Position numbers and translations under genes: made by a program. From Latrodectus hesperus (lineage: Eukaryota > Arthropoda > Arachnida > Araneae > Theridiidae): a stretch of 64,000 nt of DNA. The stretch lies in the NCBI GenBank assembly GCA_037975125.1, contig CM075851.1, positions 75,953,349 through 76,017,348 on the forward strand. The letters are read 5' to 3'. Under the pieces are notes generated by a model. That model ran no database searches. It was given only the letters and a program-made list of their open reading frames with translations, and was not told where the DNA came from. Of the stretch, positions 12,401 to 31,084 are shown one piece after another (position 1 is the stretch's first letter; the number at the start of each line of letters is the position of its first letter).

Positions 12401-13990
12401 AGGAACTTTTTTCATTATTTAATAATTTAAAAAAATTATTCAAGTTTCATTTTATACTCTAAATTTTTCATTATTTATAATTAAATTCTGGATTTAATAA
12501 CTTGATCTTTCAGCTAGGTAATAATTTTATTGAAAATGATTTGATTTCAATTACTTAATTTCAAATCTGATTAAACGAATTCTGCTATATAGAAATGTAA
12601 AATAATATTTTAAAATAATACGATTTATTTATTTTGTAAGGAATCATATTAAATCCACACTCTCTCATAAGCGTTTCAAACAATCAAAAAATTCGTCAAA
12701 TAAGGTAAAAATTGTCTGTCATCGACTTTTGCTGTAATTTTATAAATTTTTGAGAATAGCTTTTAAAAGAAATACGGAAAATATTTTGTGCACAAAAAAA
12801 CAAATCTTTCAAATCTTTTTTTATAATTTTCATGAAAGTAATGAATTATAGTAATCCCGCAAACACATAATAAGCAATTTTAGCAACAAAAATTATCACA
12901 GAAGGCAATGCCTCATAATTTTAAACCAAAAATAAATGATGATTTCCCAATATAAAATATTTCAAATAGCGCCATGTGTAGTAAATGTCATCGAGACACG
13001 TGTATTTGGAATGGATTATCATAACAGTTTTGACTAAAGTTTAAACTGAACATTTTCTATTAATTAAATCAATATCTTAAGAGTATAGAGATTCGGTTGG
13101 GAAAGATATGGTTTTAATCACAGAAAATTAGCAAACTCCCTTTACCCAATCCAGCAGATATCGTGTCTATTAAAAACTGCTAGGACATATAAGTTAGATA
13201 GTGCGATTACAATATCCTCCAATGAAAATGACACTTAGGAAGAAGTGAACCAAATCTGGTAATCCCCCAGACTAAGAAACCCCCAATCTTCACGTTAGGA
13301 AAGGGAGTGAATGATATCAAATATCCATCCATCCAACAATGAAATCCATCCTTAATTGGTCCTTAGGATTAAACAAAAAGTAAAGAAATATGAAAAGTAT
13401 AGTCGAGGATTGAACTGAAAACGATGAGTAAATAAAATAATCAAGAATATGAAATACATTAGAAAGGAAATATCAAATGGAAACTTAAAATTATTCTCAA
13501 AGATCAGAATATACAATATACTAAAATAATGAAATTGTTATAACTTGGTTAATATAGAACTATTGTAACACTGAGTTATTTCTATAAACGTATACAGTTG
13601 ATATTAATCTATAGTATTAGTAGGTAAGTATATTGATAATTTGGGTGATATGTTATGAATAAGAAAACGTACTACAATGGGTCTATATTAGTATCCTTTA
13701 TAGAATCGATATAACTGAAAGTAAAATTAAAAGTAGCTGCTGCCCATGATTCAGCTTTTTTGGAGAATTTTATGGTTAATTTTTCTATAAATTACTCTAA
13801 GTTATCCAGTTTTAAATCTATGTAAATTGCTTTATTTTTAAGGTAGAAGAGAATACTAATTGGGATCTCAAGAATTTTATTTTGGAAACTTTAGAGAGAG
13901 CATCATAAAATTTATAAATAATCTTACAAGCAAGATGGACATCAACATTAAAATATGCATAATTTTTTCACTTTAATGTTGTTTTACTAT
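12401..13990. other. A+T-rich DNA, nothing recognised
   Basis: A mildly G+C-richer patch (13090-13330) has no readable frame. The rest is A+T-rich sequence without identifiable motifs. Confidence 0.5.
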
Positions 13991-14095
13991 CTCCAATAAT
14001 AAATCGTAAATTGAGTCTTATAACTTCAGTTGCATTTAATTGTTTTTCTACATTCCCCAATAATAGATCGTAAACTGAGTCATATAACTTTAGTT
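13991..14095 (+). repeat. local duplication of a ~40-bp segment
   Basis: The segment around 13991-14030 ('ccaataataaatcgtaaa...gagt') recurs at 14055-14095 with a few substitutions. The offset is about 63 bases, separated by a T-rich spacer. Confidence 0.8.
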
Positions 14096-15124
14096 TTATT
14101 GATTACTTCATTGACATGTTATTTTCATTAAGAATGTTGGTTAATTATAAGTTACGACCAGAACATAGGTTGTGTTTCACCTATAGGGGTTTTTTCATCA
14201 AATATAAAAAGATTACTTTTTCTGTCATTTTTGTTTTACTTTTTTCATGATAAGAAGTTTAAACTTATTGAAATTAATTTCCATTTTATGATTGATACAT
14301 CATCAGTTTTCCATAATATAAAGATTTTTTATAATTTATTAAAATATGAGTTGATGGCATTAAACTTTTCAAATATCACCATCGAAAGGAATAGTCATGC
14401 TACTGTAGTCGTCTAATCATAACACAGGGATGTCCATTCCGTAAAATAAATGAAATGTGAGTCCCAAATGGTTATCTTGACCACCCTTTCATTGCTTAAA
14501 TAAATTGGTAGCAGTTTTATGAACCTCAATTTGAATAAAGCATTTAGGAAATGAAATAAAAATGGTACAAATATAGATCTTTTGCTTAGTTAAATACTTA
14601 TCCTATACCTATTTAGGATAAATAAGCAAGCATAAAAACAATATTAAGAAACTATAATAAAAATACTCTAATTCGAAAAAAAAATGAATTTTAAATTTTT
14701 GTGAAATCGATGCGATATTTTTAATCATAAATTTTTATTCTTTTTTATGAGATTCTACTCATATATAAAGTTTTTAATAGACAATTTCAGTATAAATTTT
14801 TAAGCATGAATAAATTTCAGTTATGTGTAATAATAAAAATTTTCCAAGCAGATATGGAATAATACAGCCAAAACATTTTTTATTTCTTTAAAAGCTTCCG
14901 AAATATTTCAGAAATTTGAAGCGTTTATGTTTGTGTTTAATTATAGCTTTCTTAATAGCATATTTCCTTTGTGCATAAATTCTTTTCAGTTATAATTTCA
15001 TTATTAACATATTTTGGGGAGGGGTTTATTTTCGGAAGAACAAAAATGTCCATAATAGTCATAACAGTAACCTTAACCGATTGTAAAGGTTATAATTGTG
15101 TGTAGAACAAACCTTTGAGTCCCC
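14096..15124. other. A+T-rich DNA, nothing recognised
   Basis: No supported gene, RNA or transposon terminus. Confidence 0.55.
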
Positions 15125-15290
15125 TGGCAATTAAAGACTTCCGATTCATTCGCTTCGAAAACACAAATCTTTCGATATTTAACGAGAAATCGGTAACCAA
15201 GCAACGTTGTAGTTATTTGACTCAATCAGAGTATTATTAGCTGCAACTTATACTGAAAATTTCTCCTTCTGGAAGTATTTATCTTTGATG
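15125..15290 (+). repeat. copy 2 (partial) of the old dispersed repeat
   Basis: It matches 3345-3470 over 'caaatctttcg', 'taaccaagcaacgtt', 'ttgactcaatcag', 'ttagctgcaa' and 'ctccttctggaagtat'. It is more diverged and shorter than the copy at 3345-3690. Confidence 0.5.
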
Positions 15291-16754
<1,464 letters not shown>

Positions 16755-19171
16755 CACTAATTCCATACCAATTTCTTTTCCGTGATTCTCTTCCTGAAAA
16801 TTACAATATCAGAAATACCACAATGCTTTTAAAATTGACCCCTTGTAACAAATTGCCTTGTAATTAGATTAATAATGTAATTATATTTTTACTTACAATT
16901 AACAGTCATATTATTATTAATATCATTTTTTAAAATAAAAGGAAAAAATCTGACAAAATAATTTCTTAAACCCTTAACTGTATTCCAAGAATTCGAAATC
17001 TATGACCATATTTATCCCTGTTTTCATTCAAATATCCCTGTTTGTGATCCAAATATTATCACCCTGAATATCTCTAAATTGTAGGAACCGCTGATTTTTA
17101 TTATATTCCCAACTGTTAACTAAATTTTACCTATGGATCGAGATTGTCATAATGAAAAATCCTGTCTTCAATTCCCGCCATCATTAATGGATGTTGCTTT
17201 TTATTTCCTACATAAAAATCAATGATGTTTGGAGGGTGCCCAATAAATTTTATTTTTTCTTATATTCTTTTAGAAGTCGAAAGATGTTCAAACCCCTCGA
17301 AAGTGCCATCAGTTATTATACTATCTCCATTTCATTTTATTACAAATGTAAGTACTTTACCTTATGATATAATCAATAATTGCATTGTGTCTTTTTGTTA
17401 TTATTTTTATTTAGTGGACATTTCTTTAAACTTTTTCAAATCCAATAATTATCAAAATTTAATATTCCATTACAGTCATGATAAATGTTTGATAAAATAT
17501 ACTTATATAATTCTGTTCACAAAAACAAAATTAAACTTATAACGCATTCTTAAAACATTTAGAAAAATGTATTCTTTTGTTAGAGAAAGAATGTTTCACT
17601 TTATAAGAGGTTATAAAATTACTAAATTATGTAACATATAAAAGTAGCATCGTATCTAATAAAAACTTGTTCCTGGTGATTTCATGAAAATGACATCACT
17701 ATGATGTGGTTTCATATTATGGTGCCATTGGCATTATTGGTATCATTCACGTTGTATGCGATTCATAATTTTACAATATAATACTATCCATATTGCTGAA
17801 ATGTGAATCATATTCCTGTTCTAAAAATGTGTCATTCATAAAATGTAGCTCATAGAAGCAGCGTCACTTTAAACTGTAGAACAAAACGCAGAAATAAAAA
17901 ATGGATCTTGAATTTTAAATGATAAATAAACGTTAGAGCTATAGACATTAATTTTCCTTCTTTAACAAAATCTTAAATTGTGAATTATAAAACACAAGTT
18001 TTGTTTCTTATTGTGTATTATTTATGAATTTATTAAATTAAAAGGTGTGAATATTGTTAAGATTTTTATTTATCGTGTGATATTAATATTTTTACTCTCA
18101 GATATAAATCTAAATTTTTTCACTGAAGAAAATAAGGAATTCAATATATTCATTTGCGAAAAGCAATTACTCTTAAAAAAGCACCGCAATTATGTTACTT
18201 TTTATTGTTCTGAAATTTTACAGTAAGTCGCTTATAAATAAGAAAGCAAATATTTCAAATGTAAAGAATAATTCACAGTTAGACTTTAAAATTTATTAAT
18301 TAATTAATTATGTGTAGTTAAAGAAAGATAATAGTTATAAGTCAAATTCAAATATTGTAAACCAAATAATTGTACTGAAATTCTTAGATTCTTCTGGAAA
18401 TAAAATGAAATAAAAACGTAACTCTCTCAATGAAAAAAACTTTAATTTAATTTTAGATTAAATTAAATATTTTTAATCCTATAAGTATAATTTTTTTAAT
18501 ATTCTTTTTTAAATTAAATTCAAAATTAATAAATATTCTGTTGCATTAATATTACTATCGGATTCAATTAAGCATCAAATATGTTACTAAATTTATTAGT
18601 TATACTTCTGTGCAAACCGAAAATTTAAAAAAATCCAGGGTTCAGTTACAGCTTTCCACATAATGATACATGATAATTTAAAGCGAAACAATGAATCAAT
18701 AAAAGATACAATTTTATATAAAGCTGTTCCTACAACTATATTGTTAAATGAAATTCACTTCAAAAATCCTTAAAACTACTAAGTTTTGTATTCTATTCTT
18801 AAATCAGTTAAATGAAAAAATTAATTCAGCTCAATTATACATATTATGAATTTATTCATTATAATTCATGAATAATGCATACAATACTTTTACAACATTT
18901 TTAAGCTAAGATTTTAATAATTATGAAAATAAATTTTTATAAAAAGGGAATAGATCACATCTTCATAACAATACACAAATTGCAATTTACATGTAACATG
19001 TTTTAGCAAAATGCACAATTATTTTCTTTTACTTTTTAATAGCTAATAATTTTTAAAAAAATCACATGCTTGGCATTCTCCCTTATATGTAATATTGTTT
19101 CTTGTAACATTTTTAATTTTTATAAATTTTTCTAGCAAATTTATTTTGAATAAACTTTTAAAGCTGAGATA
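16755..19171. other. A+T-rich DNA, one possible micro-exon
   Basis: No complete gene. Good splice-like signals surround 17274-17347 (listed separately). The rest is A+T-rich with frames of chance composition. Confidence 0.5.
17274..17347 (+). other. possible micro-exon bounded by strong splice signals
   Basis: A pyrimidine-rich tract ending attcttttag (to 17273) resembles a strong 3' splice site. Seventy-four bases later comes gtaagt (17348-17353), the consensus 5' splice site. The enclosed segment is open in more than one frame; one reads VERCSNPSKVPSVIILSPF. No neighbouring exon was found, so this is a weak prediction that could arise by chance in T-rich DNA. Confidence 0.2.
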
Positions 19172-19180
19172 AATGAATTC

Positions 19181-19430
19181 CTCTCGGGGGGGGCAGTAAC
19201 CCCTAGAGAGCGCGTCCCTAAGGTGGCGGATAGGGGAATGACTCCACTGGTTTTCCAGTGGGTGGTAGGAGGGAAATAAAATACCTTCCATGGACCAACA
19301 GGCATAAGTCCAACCTCCCGAGCCAATGGCAAACTCCTTTATGACAAGTGCAATGCCTTTGGTCTAATATGACTTGACTTTTTTATCTTTTCTTTTTTTC
19401 TTTTTGCACTTGTCACACGACAACAACAAC
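19181..19430 (+). mobile_element. CAA-tailed retroposon with target duplication, copy A
   Basis: A 250-bp insertion bounded by the 9-bp direct repeat aatgaattc (19172-19180 and 19431-19439). It starts ctctcgggggggg and ends in (CAA)n. The 3' ~90 bp (cctttggtct, atatgacttg, a T/C-rich run, gcacttgtcacacgac, CAA repeats) match the minus-strand copy at 26351-26560. The upstream parts of the two copies differ. No clear tRNA promoter is visible, so it may be a 5'-truncated LINE end or a SINE with a non-tRNA head. Confidence 0.8.
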
Positions 19431-19439
19431 AATGAATTC

Positions 19440-20284
19440 AACATTTTTCTAGTACCTGTTTCCAATATGTTTACCTGCCAGAGGGAACACATTGGGCACA
19501 CAAATATGCCCATTTCTCTTCATCCTGTTCTTTTCACTTTCAAATATTGCTTTGACAATACTTCAATAAGGCAATACACATTATGTATTGCACATAATGT
19601 CATTGGTTAATGTTTATAATACAAAATTTTATTTCTTCTCCGCATGTTTTCTACTATTCATTTCACATCTCCTAACTAACACGTTTGATCACAGACTGTA
19701 AAATAACTAAGAGTAAAATCAATATCTACTAGTATATTAGATCGAATTTTATTTGATTAGAAACCATCATGAACCATCATTCCTTAATATATCTACATAA
19801 TCCTTTTTACATTTTCACTACGTATAATAAATTTATTGATTTTATCAATTTTTTCTCCTCACATAAAACTTTCTTTTTTTAGTTGAATAGCATTCTTATT
19901 TTAAAAATTTTAAACTGAAATTTATTTTTAATATTTCATTTACCTTTATGTTTTATTTTCTGTAACAAAAATTTAAGTCAATTTTTAAGATAACTGTCTA
20001 CTCCAATCATTCCATTTTACTTTAGATGGAATCCATAGATCTTAAATTTTTTATTGCAATATTGCTTACTATTGAATCATTTTTAAGATAAATTTTTTGA
20101 GATAAATGTGATAAAAATTATACATTTCAAATCACATTAAAATATAAAAAGTTTCAAGTGAAAAACCTTTATTAGTTTACAGAATATATATATAATAAAA
20201 CGTGATTTCCTTTAAAAATAATTAAATCCTACATAAGAGCAATAACAGTTAAAAATTATACATAAAATAGATATTTTTTATAAA
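19440..20284. other. A+T-rich DNA, nothing recognised
   Basis: No supported feature. Confidence 0.55.
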
Positions 20285-20710
20285 AAAAAGTTTATTCATT
20301 AGAGAAATGCTCAGAAATTTGGCTATAACGCCATCATTTCTCTAGCTGTCCAATATTTTTGAACAATTTAAAAACACAAGTGCAGAACTCGAGTCGAGAT
20401 GAGTAGCATCAAAAATTTGATGTTGGCTGCACACAGTACATAAGGGAGAGCCACAAACTCTAAACCTATACAAATATGCGGGCACGCAGTGATGGCCCGT
20501 AGTAAGGCGGAAGAGAGCCCCACCTGAGCTTCTTAAGAAATCAGGGATGAACAGTGTATCCTTAAGTAGCGAGACCCATGGCTTACAAACCGAATCAAGC
20601 AATGCTTTCTGCTTTATCTTGGAGGCATATCTTCTTTTTATCTACAGTTTCACTGAATTAAAGAGAGGCTTTTCAAGGGTCTCTGGAGAACCCTTGCACC
20701 CTTTTATAAA
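20285..20710 (-). pseudogene. 3' end of a non-LTR retrotransposon ORF2, degraded
   Basis: The minus strand encodes the C-terminal tail of a jockey/R1-like reverse transcriptase polyprotein: ALFRLTTGHHCVPAYLYRF, then SPLCTVC and DATHL. This follows the family pattern 'RLTTGH...LYR...SPLCxxC...HL..C', the cysteine-rich tail after RNase H. The terminal Cys of the zinc-knuckle-like motif is lost. An in-frame TAG lies upstream near 20640, and a frameshift near 20345 moves the conserved YWxARE motif into another frame. The element is truncated at the 5' side near 20710, and a T-rich run on the plus strand (near 20285) may be its poly(A) end. It cannot encode an active protein. Confidence 0.75.
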
Positions 20711-22666
20711 AAAAAATTTCATAAGCAGTTAAATTAAAGTATAAAAATCTGTTACAATGTTGAATAATTGGGTAAGGCCTCATTGCAAATTTTGATTAGC
20801 AATAAAATAATAGATCAACATTACTCTAATTTCTATACACATAATAAAATTCTAAACTAATAATTCTCTAACTAGAAATAAAAATGATTTTTTAAAAATA
20901 GTACATTTTTCATGTTAAATTTGAAAATAAGTTTCAGAGTTTGATATTATAAATGTATTTAAATGTGCTAAAAATAATACGATTTTCATCGAAAAATTAT
21001 GTATTTCATCCTTTTCTAAAAATTAAGGCAGGAAAAATTTTTATGAGTCTTTTTTAAATATTTATGCCATTAAAAATATTTATTCACCTGAAAAAATATT
21101 AAATGTCAAAATAGATCATTCCTCTTAAAATATTTTGTTAATATTTCAAAACTCTATCAATAAATAACGAGAAATAACGAGACATTCTACACAATTCATG
21201 ATCTACGTTTATTAAAATTATGTTTAAAAACTTTTTGAAGCCTCAGGTTACGAAACCATTTCTTTTGAAAATGCAGTGTTATCCGAAAAATGTTGTTAAC
21301 TCCGCTTGATTCAATAAGTTTACTTCTATTTTGTTCAAAAACATATTTCATACATTTACGAGGAAATTGATATTTTAAATACAGATATTGTACAGATATT
21401 TTATACTATACAGATATTTTAAATCACTTTTATGGACAGAGTAAAAATATATCTCAATGACAAAGACTTGCTTTTGAAAGAAATTGAAATTATAGTTTTG
21501 ACATATTTGTAAAACTCCAAAATTTTTTGAAATTATTTCGGTTGTAAAACGAGTAACAAGTTTAGAATAATTTTACAGTTAAATGAAAAACTTTAAAAAT
21601 TGTCAAATTGTACCAAATTGCCTAGTACAGTGTTGATCTCTGTCATTTGTGAGTGAATATGTATTGTTATAATTTGGCAGAATATATTTTAATAACTCTT
21701 TTTTATGTTAATAATTTTATGATTTTTTCTTTGGAAAACTATATTAGAGATACGGAAGTTAGTTATACACACATTAAGCCAAAAGAATAATTTTTTCAGT
21801 TATTGATTCCAGTAGTCGTTAGTATTCATCTGAAAAATCACATGATATTCCATTAACGATAATTTCAAATTTTGTTCGTGAAAAATGATATACAAATAAA
21901 TTTCTAATAATTAAAGGTGAAATTGGAAGATCAAATAAATAAACTTTATTAATAACTTTAGCATTAGAAGTAATCTACATGCTCAAGAAAGGAAATTTAA
22001 TTTCGAGTTGTGTAAATTATTTGAAACAAAAGTGATAAATAATATGCAAGTTTTTGTAATAAGTTTCTAGATTTGTTATTTAAGTATACAAATGAAACAG
22101 AGGTATTTACATACATTTGTTTTCATTCTGTAACTTTAAAGGATTTACTTTTATACATTTGTAATTAAAATAAGATAAACACTACACTTTTCCATTGAGA
22201 CAAACTTATTCTTAAAAATTCACTTTACTTTTCTTAAAAAAAAGGAAAAAGGAAAATTTAAATAATACGTCTAATCATTCATTTGTTGAAATTGCACATT
22301 TTATATTTATAGATATGAGATAGAAAGATTTGTTTAACTGCAAACAACAAATTTTCGTTTTACAATCAGAAAGATTTTCTTCTTATTTTTCAAGTGAACT
22401 AGAACAAAATTTCAAAAATGAAGTACTGAAGGGAAACTTCCTTCACATTCGTAAAGTTTTCATTTTTACTCCATTTCACTTATTTAATTACACTGCAGAC
22501 ACGCTTTGTAACATCTCTCGTTTTAAAAATTAGTAGCAGTTCAATAAGTAGCTTCCTCAGTTTTCCAGATAAAGAAAAAGTTAATTTGTTTCGTTTTACT
22601 TCCTTTTCTGAAATGCAGTCGAATGAAGTTTTGCTTAGTTCTTGTTATGGATCCTATAACAATTAC
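20711..22666. other. A+T-rich DNA, possibly a fourth old-repeat copy
   Basis: Mostly featureless. The minus strand of about 22340-22520 has weak resemblance to the repeat at 3345-3690 ('gttacaaagcg', 'ttaaataagt', 'gaaggaagttt'), too weak to assert. Confidence 0.35.
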
Positions 22667-23221
22667 TGTTGTTGTTGTTTCAAATCCCAGATGGTGTAGC
22701 TAAGCTAAACCATCTCCATAAAACCAAAAATCATTAAAAAGTCTAAAAATAAATATTATTCTCCAAAACCTCGTTCACAGTAAATTCAATTTGAATTCAT
22801 AATTGTATATAAAAACATTAATGCGTTTTCATATTTTTATTCGTCTTCGTCTTCTTAGAGTTGGGTTTGTATGTCATTGGGCACCTCTGCTTTTATCAGC
22901 ATTTTGTACTAGTAACTCCAAACCCAATGTTTCCTAGTTCCAGTTGCTCGGGTCACCCACTTTATTAATAAAGTCTGATATAACCCTTTAATGGAGTCTA
23001 AGTGTAACTCTCTAGTATGGATGATGCCTAAAGAAGTTAATCTAGGGAGGGCAAGGGCCTCGCATTCATAAATAATATGCTTGGCCTTTTCCTCTTGCAT
23101 ATGACATTTCCTGCAGATAGGGTCTTGCTGAAACAGTCCCATTTTATGGAAGTGTCTTCTGAAATAGTAGTGCCCAGTTATGAAGCCTACGACTAAACGT
23201 ATCTTCTGCCTAGAGCATCTT
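22667..23221 (-). pseudogene. 5'-truncated non-LTR retrotransposon (ORF2 C-terminus and 3' UTR)
   Basis: From about 23220 the minus strand reads without a stop through LVVGFITGHYYFRRHFHKMG, then DPICRKC and AKHIIYECEAL, ending at a stop beside 22909. CRKC-x8-H-x4-C is the zinc-binding tail that follows RNase H in non-LTR retrotransposons with an RNase H domain. About 240 bp of 3' UTR follows, ending in (AAC)n (gttgttgttgttt at 22668-22680 on the plus strand). The surviving reading frame is intact, so the insertion is younger than the remnant at 20285-20710. The 5' truncation is typical of target-primed reverse transcription. I found no target-site duplication. Confidence 0.85.
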
Positions 23222-23300
23222 AGAATTTCATATTTTTATTACAATTTATGAACTTATTTTGGCATTTTGGAAGAATATTGAATTTATTCACACCACAGAC

Positions 23301-26350
<3,050 letters not shown>

Positions 26351-26560
26351 TTGTTGTTGTTGTCGTGTGATAAGTGCAAAGAGAAGAAAAAAAGAAAAGG
26401 TAAAAAAAAGACAAGTCATATGGGACCAAAGGCATGGAGCACTGCCCTGGCCACATCTTCAGCTTTTCAGGTATAGAGGGTTTCATGGCAGCAGTTGGGG
26501 TCGAGGCAACTGAGATGCCTCGGATCCAGTGGAACTCCTGTGCAGTGCCTGCATTCTGCG
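26351..26560 (-). mobile_element. CAA-tailed retroposon, copy B
   Basis: On the minus strand the sequence ends with the same tail as 19181-19430: gcctttggtcc, atatgacttg, a T/C-rich tract, gcacttatcacacgac, then (AAC)n. The upstream 120 bp is G+C-richer and differs from copy A, so the two either belong to different subfamilies or are truncated at different points. The 125-codon minus-strand frame through this region (to 26196) is not a gene; its Thr-Thr-Thr run is the translated CAA tail. Confidence 0.7.
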
Positions 26561-28888
<2,328 letters not shown>

Positions 28889-30560
28889 TAAAATATGTGC
28901 AATTTTTCTCTTTTTAGCAAATTTTCTTTTTGTTAGCAATTTTGTTCAGAGTAAATAAAAACATTTGAGCAATCTGAGCGAAATTTGTAAAACCGAAGTA
29001 TCGGTGTAGCCTGATAAGCTCTCAATAATTAGAAATAAAAATTCGAATATAGAAATACGGTTGTCCGAAATATTTTAGCTTGTATGTCTATAAATGTTCA
29101 GTTTCTATAACTTTTCCTCATTGAGATAAAAGATCATACATATGGAAAGTACATGTCAGACATATAGAAAATACATGTAGTTTAATTTACAATCTATCCT
29201 GAAGTTTCATATTTTCACACAAATGTTCAGAAAATAACCTTCACATTAATATCGTACTAATATTTAACGAATATATTATCTTAAATGATTTTGCTTATAT
29301 TTCAGTTAAAAAGAAAATGCATACTTTCGTTAATGTACAATACGAAGCTAAGTATCTATTCTATCTTAAATGTCTTAGAAAAATCAATATCTATTTTTAT
29401 GAACAATGATCTTTGCCAGTGTTCTACATTTCAGCAAAATTATCAACAACGAAACATTTTTATGCACAGGGAATAATTAATTTGAAAGCATCGTTCTGTT
29501 AGTAAACCACTAAACATTTGTACCATCAACTCTGCTAAAGCATTTTATTAATATTTAAGCTGCATTTAAATTACATACGAAATAAAACACTGATAATTTA
29601 CTCTAACTCCATCTCCCGTTCTTAGTTACGTAACACAAAAGTACATCATAAATTTTCATTGCTTAATCGATCAAGACGTAAAGCATTAAATTTAGGACTT
29701 ATGTAGCTACAATAATTTTTGTTGAAACATTTTTCTCCTATGGGATTTACTAAGGACATACAATTACCACAGATATACATTTATTTCAACACATGCTAAT
29801 GTCCATAAAAAATGTAATTAAAACTAATATCGATTTTAACTAAATTTTGTTTTGAATATTATTTGAAAAGAATTGAACTTCTCGCAAAAAAGATTTTTAG
29901 AATACTTTCCAGTTATCCTTATTCAAATATTCCGTTACAAATTATTGTATCAATAAGCCAATTAAAAAAAGGAATAAAATAACAAAAGTATATCGTAAAT
30001 AACTTTCAAATCAATTATTATCATGATTCATTCAAGAATATAAATTTAAATAATGCATTTTAATTTGAATTTATGTAAATCTGATTGAATTGTGAAGATA
30101 AAATTAACAGTATTAAAAATGTAGGCATCAAATATGTAAGTAGTTTTTTTAAACTTTAATTGATTTTTCTTAATATATTTTAAGGAAATTTTCAAAGGAA
30201 GTTTAAAAGCATATAAACAGATATTATCAAATACATATACAGAAACAATACATTTTTGTATTAAAAAGTATTCAAGAATTTAGTTTTTCAAAAATTTAGC
30301 AAATGTAATGAATTTCTTATTTTATATAATGTCGTAAATTAAAACTAATTCAAAATTTTTCCTTACATGAATTTACATATTATACTTTATCTTACAAACA
30401 AAGAAACGAAATACATTAAAAAAGAAACAATTAACAAAGAAATGAATTTAAACAATATATTTTGAATTTATTTTGATAAATTAAATTTTTCTTTACGTTC
30501 TCCAAGACTATTTTAATTAATAATTTTCTTGGATTTTATTCATTTTTAATGTCTATCATC

Positions 30561-30614
30561 TATTTTTATGAAATAAACTAAATATGAATCTATTCAGTTT
30601 ATTTCATAAAAATA
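30561..30614. repeat. 19-bp perfect inverted repeat with 16-base loop
   Basis: The arm tatttttatgaaataaact (30561-30579) is exactly complementary to 30596-30614. It could be a MITE core or chance in A+T-rich DNA. Confidence 0.85.
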
Positions 30615-30789
30615 AATAGCAAGTAATAAAAAAGAATTTGTTTCTTTTCAATACCCTGAAAGTAAAATAATCCTTTTACTTTCACACTTAAGAAAATTAA
30701 ATGATCATATTTAGTTATTAATCAGCAACTGTTACTTACAAAGCACGTAGATACGTAAAACAAATTTTATGTAACTACGTGTTTCCTAT

Positions 30790-30863
30790 ATCTTTGGAAA
30801 TAAAGTATTAAAGCTCATCTTTGAAAATGAAGTATAATCATCTTTGGAAATAAAGTATTAAAG
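30790..30863 (+). repeat. three imperfect ~25-bp tandem units
   Basis: The unit 'atctttggaaataaagtatt' occurs at the two ends, with a diverged middle copy (atctttgaaaatgaagtata) between. Confidence 0.85.
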
Positions 30864-31084
30864 AAAAATAACGAAATACTTGCTGATCAAAACTTACTTA
30901 ATTATTTCAAAATTGATCCGATAACTTTATTCTGAAATTATCAGTAATACTTAAACAACAATAAAGTAAGAAATAAATCATAATCCAAAAAATCGAAATG
31001 ATGAATATTTCACAATTTCTTTATATCGTGTACATTTATTGAATTACTTTCTTCATTTTTACTTGAAATATAATATTTGTTATA

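Noticed and set aside
22340..22520. fourth copy of the 3345-type repeat on the minus strand
   Set aside because: Similarity is limited to short A/T-rich blocks; needs a scored alignment.
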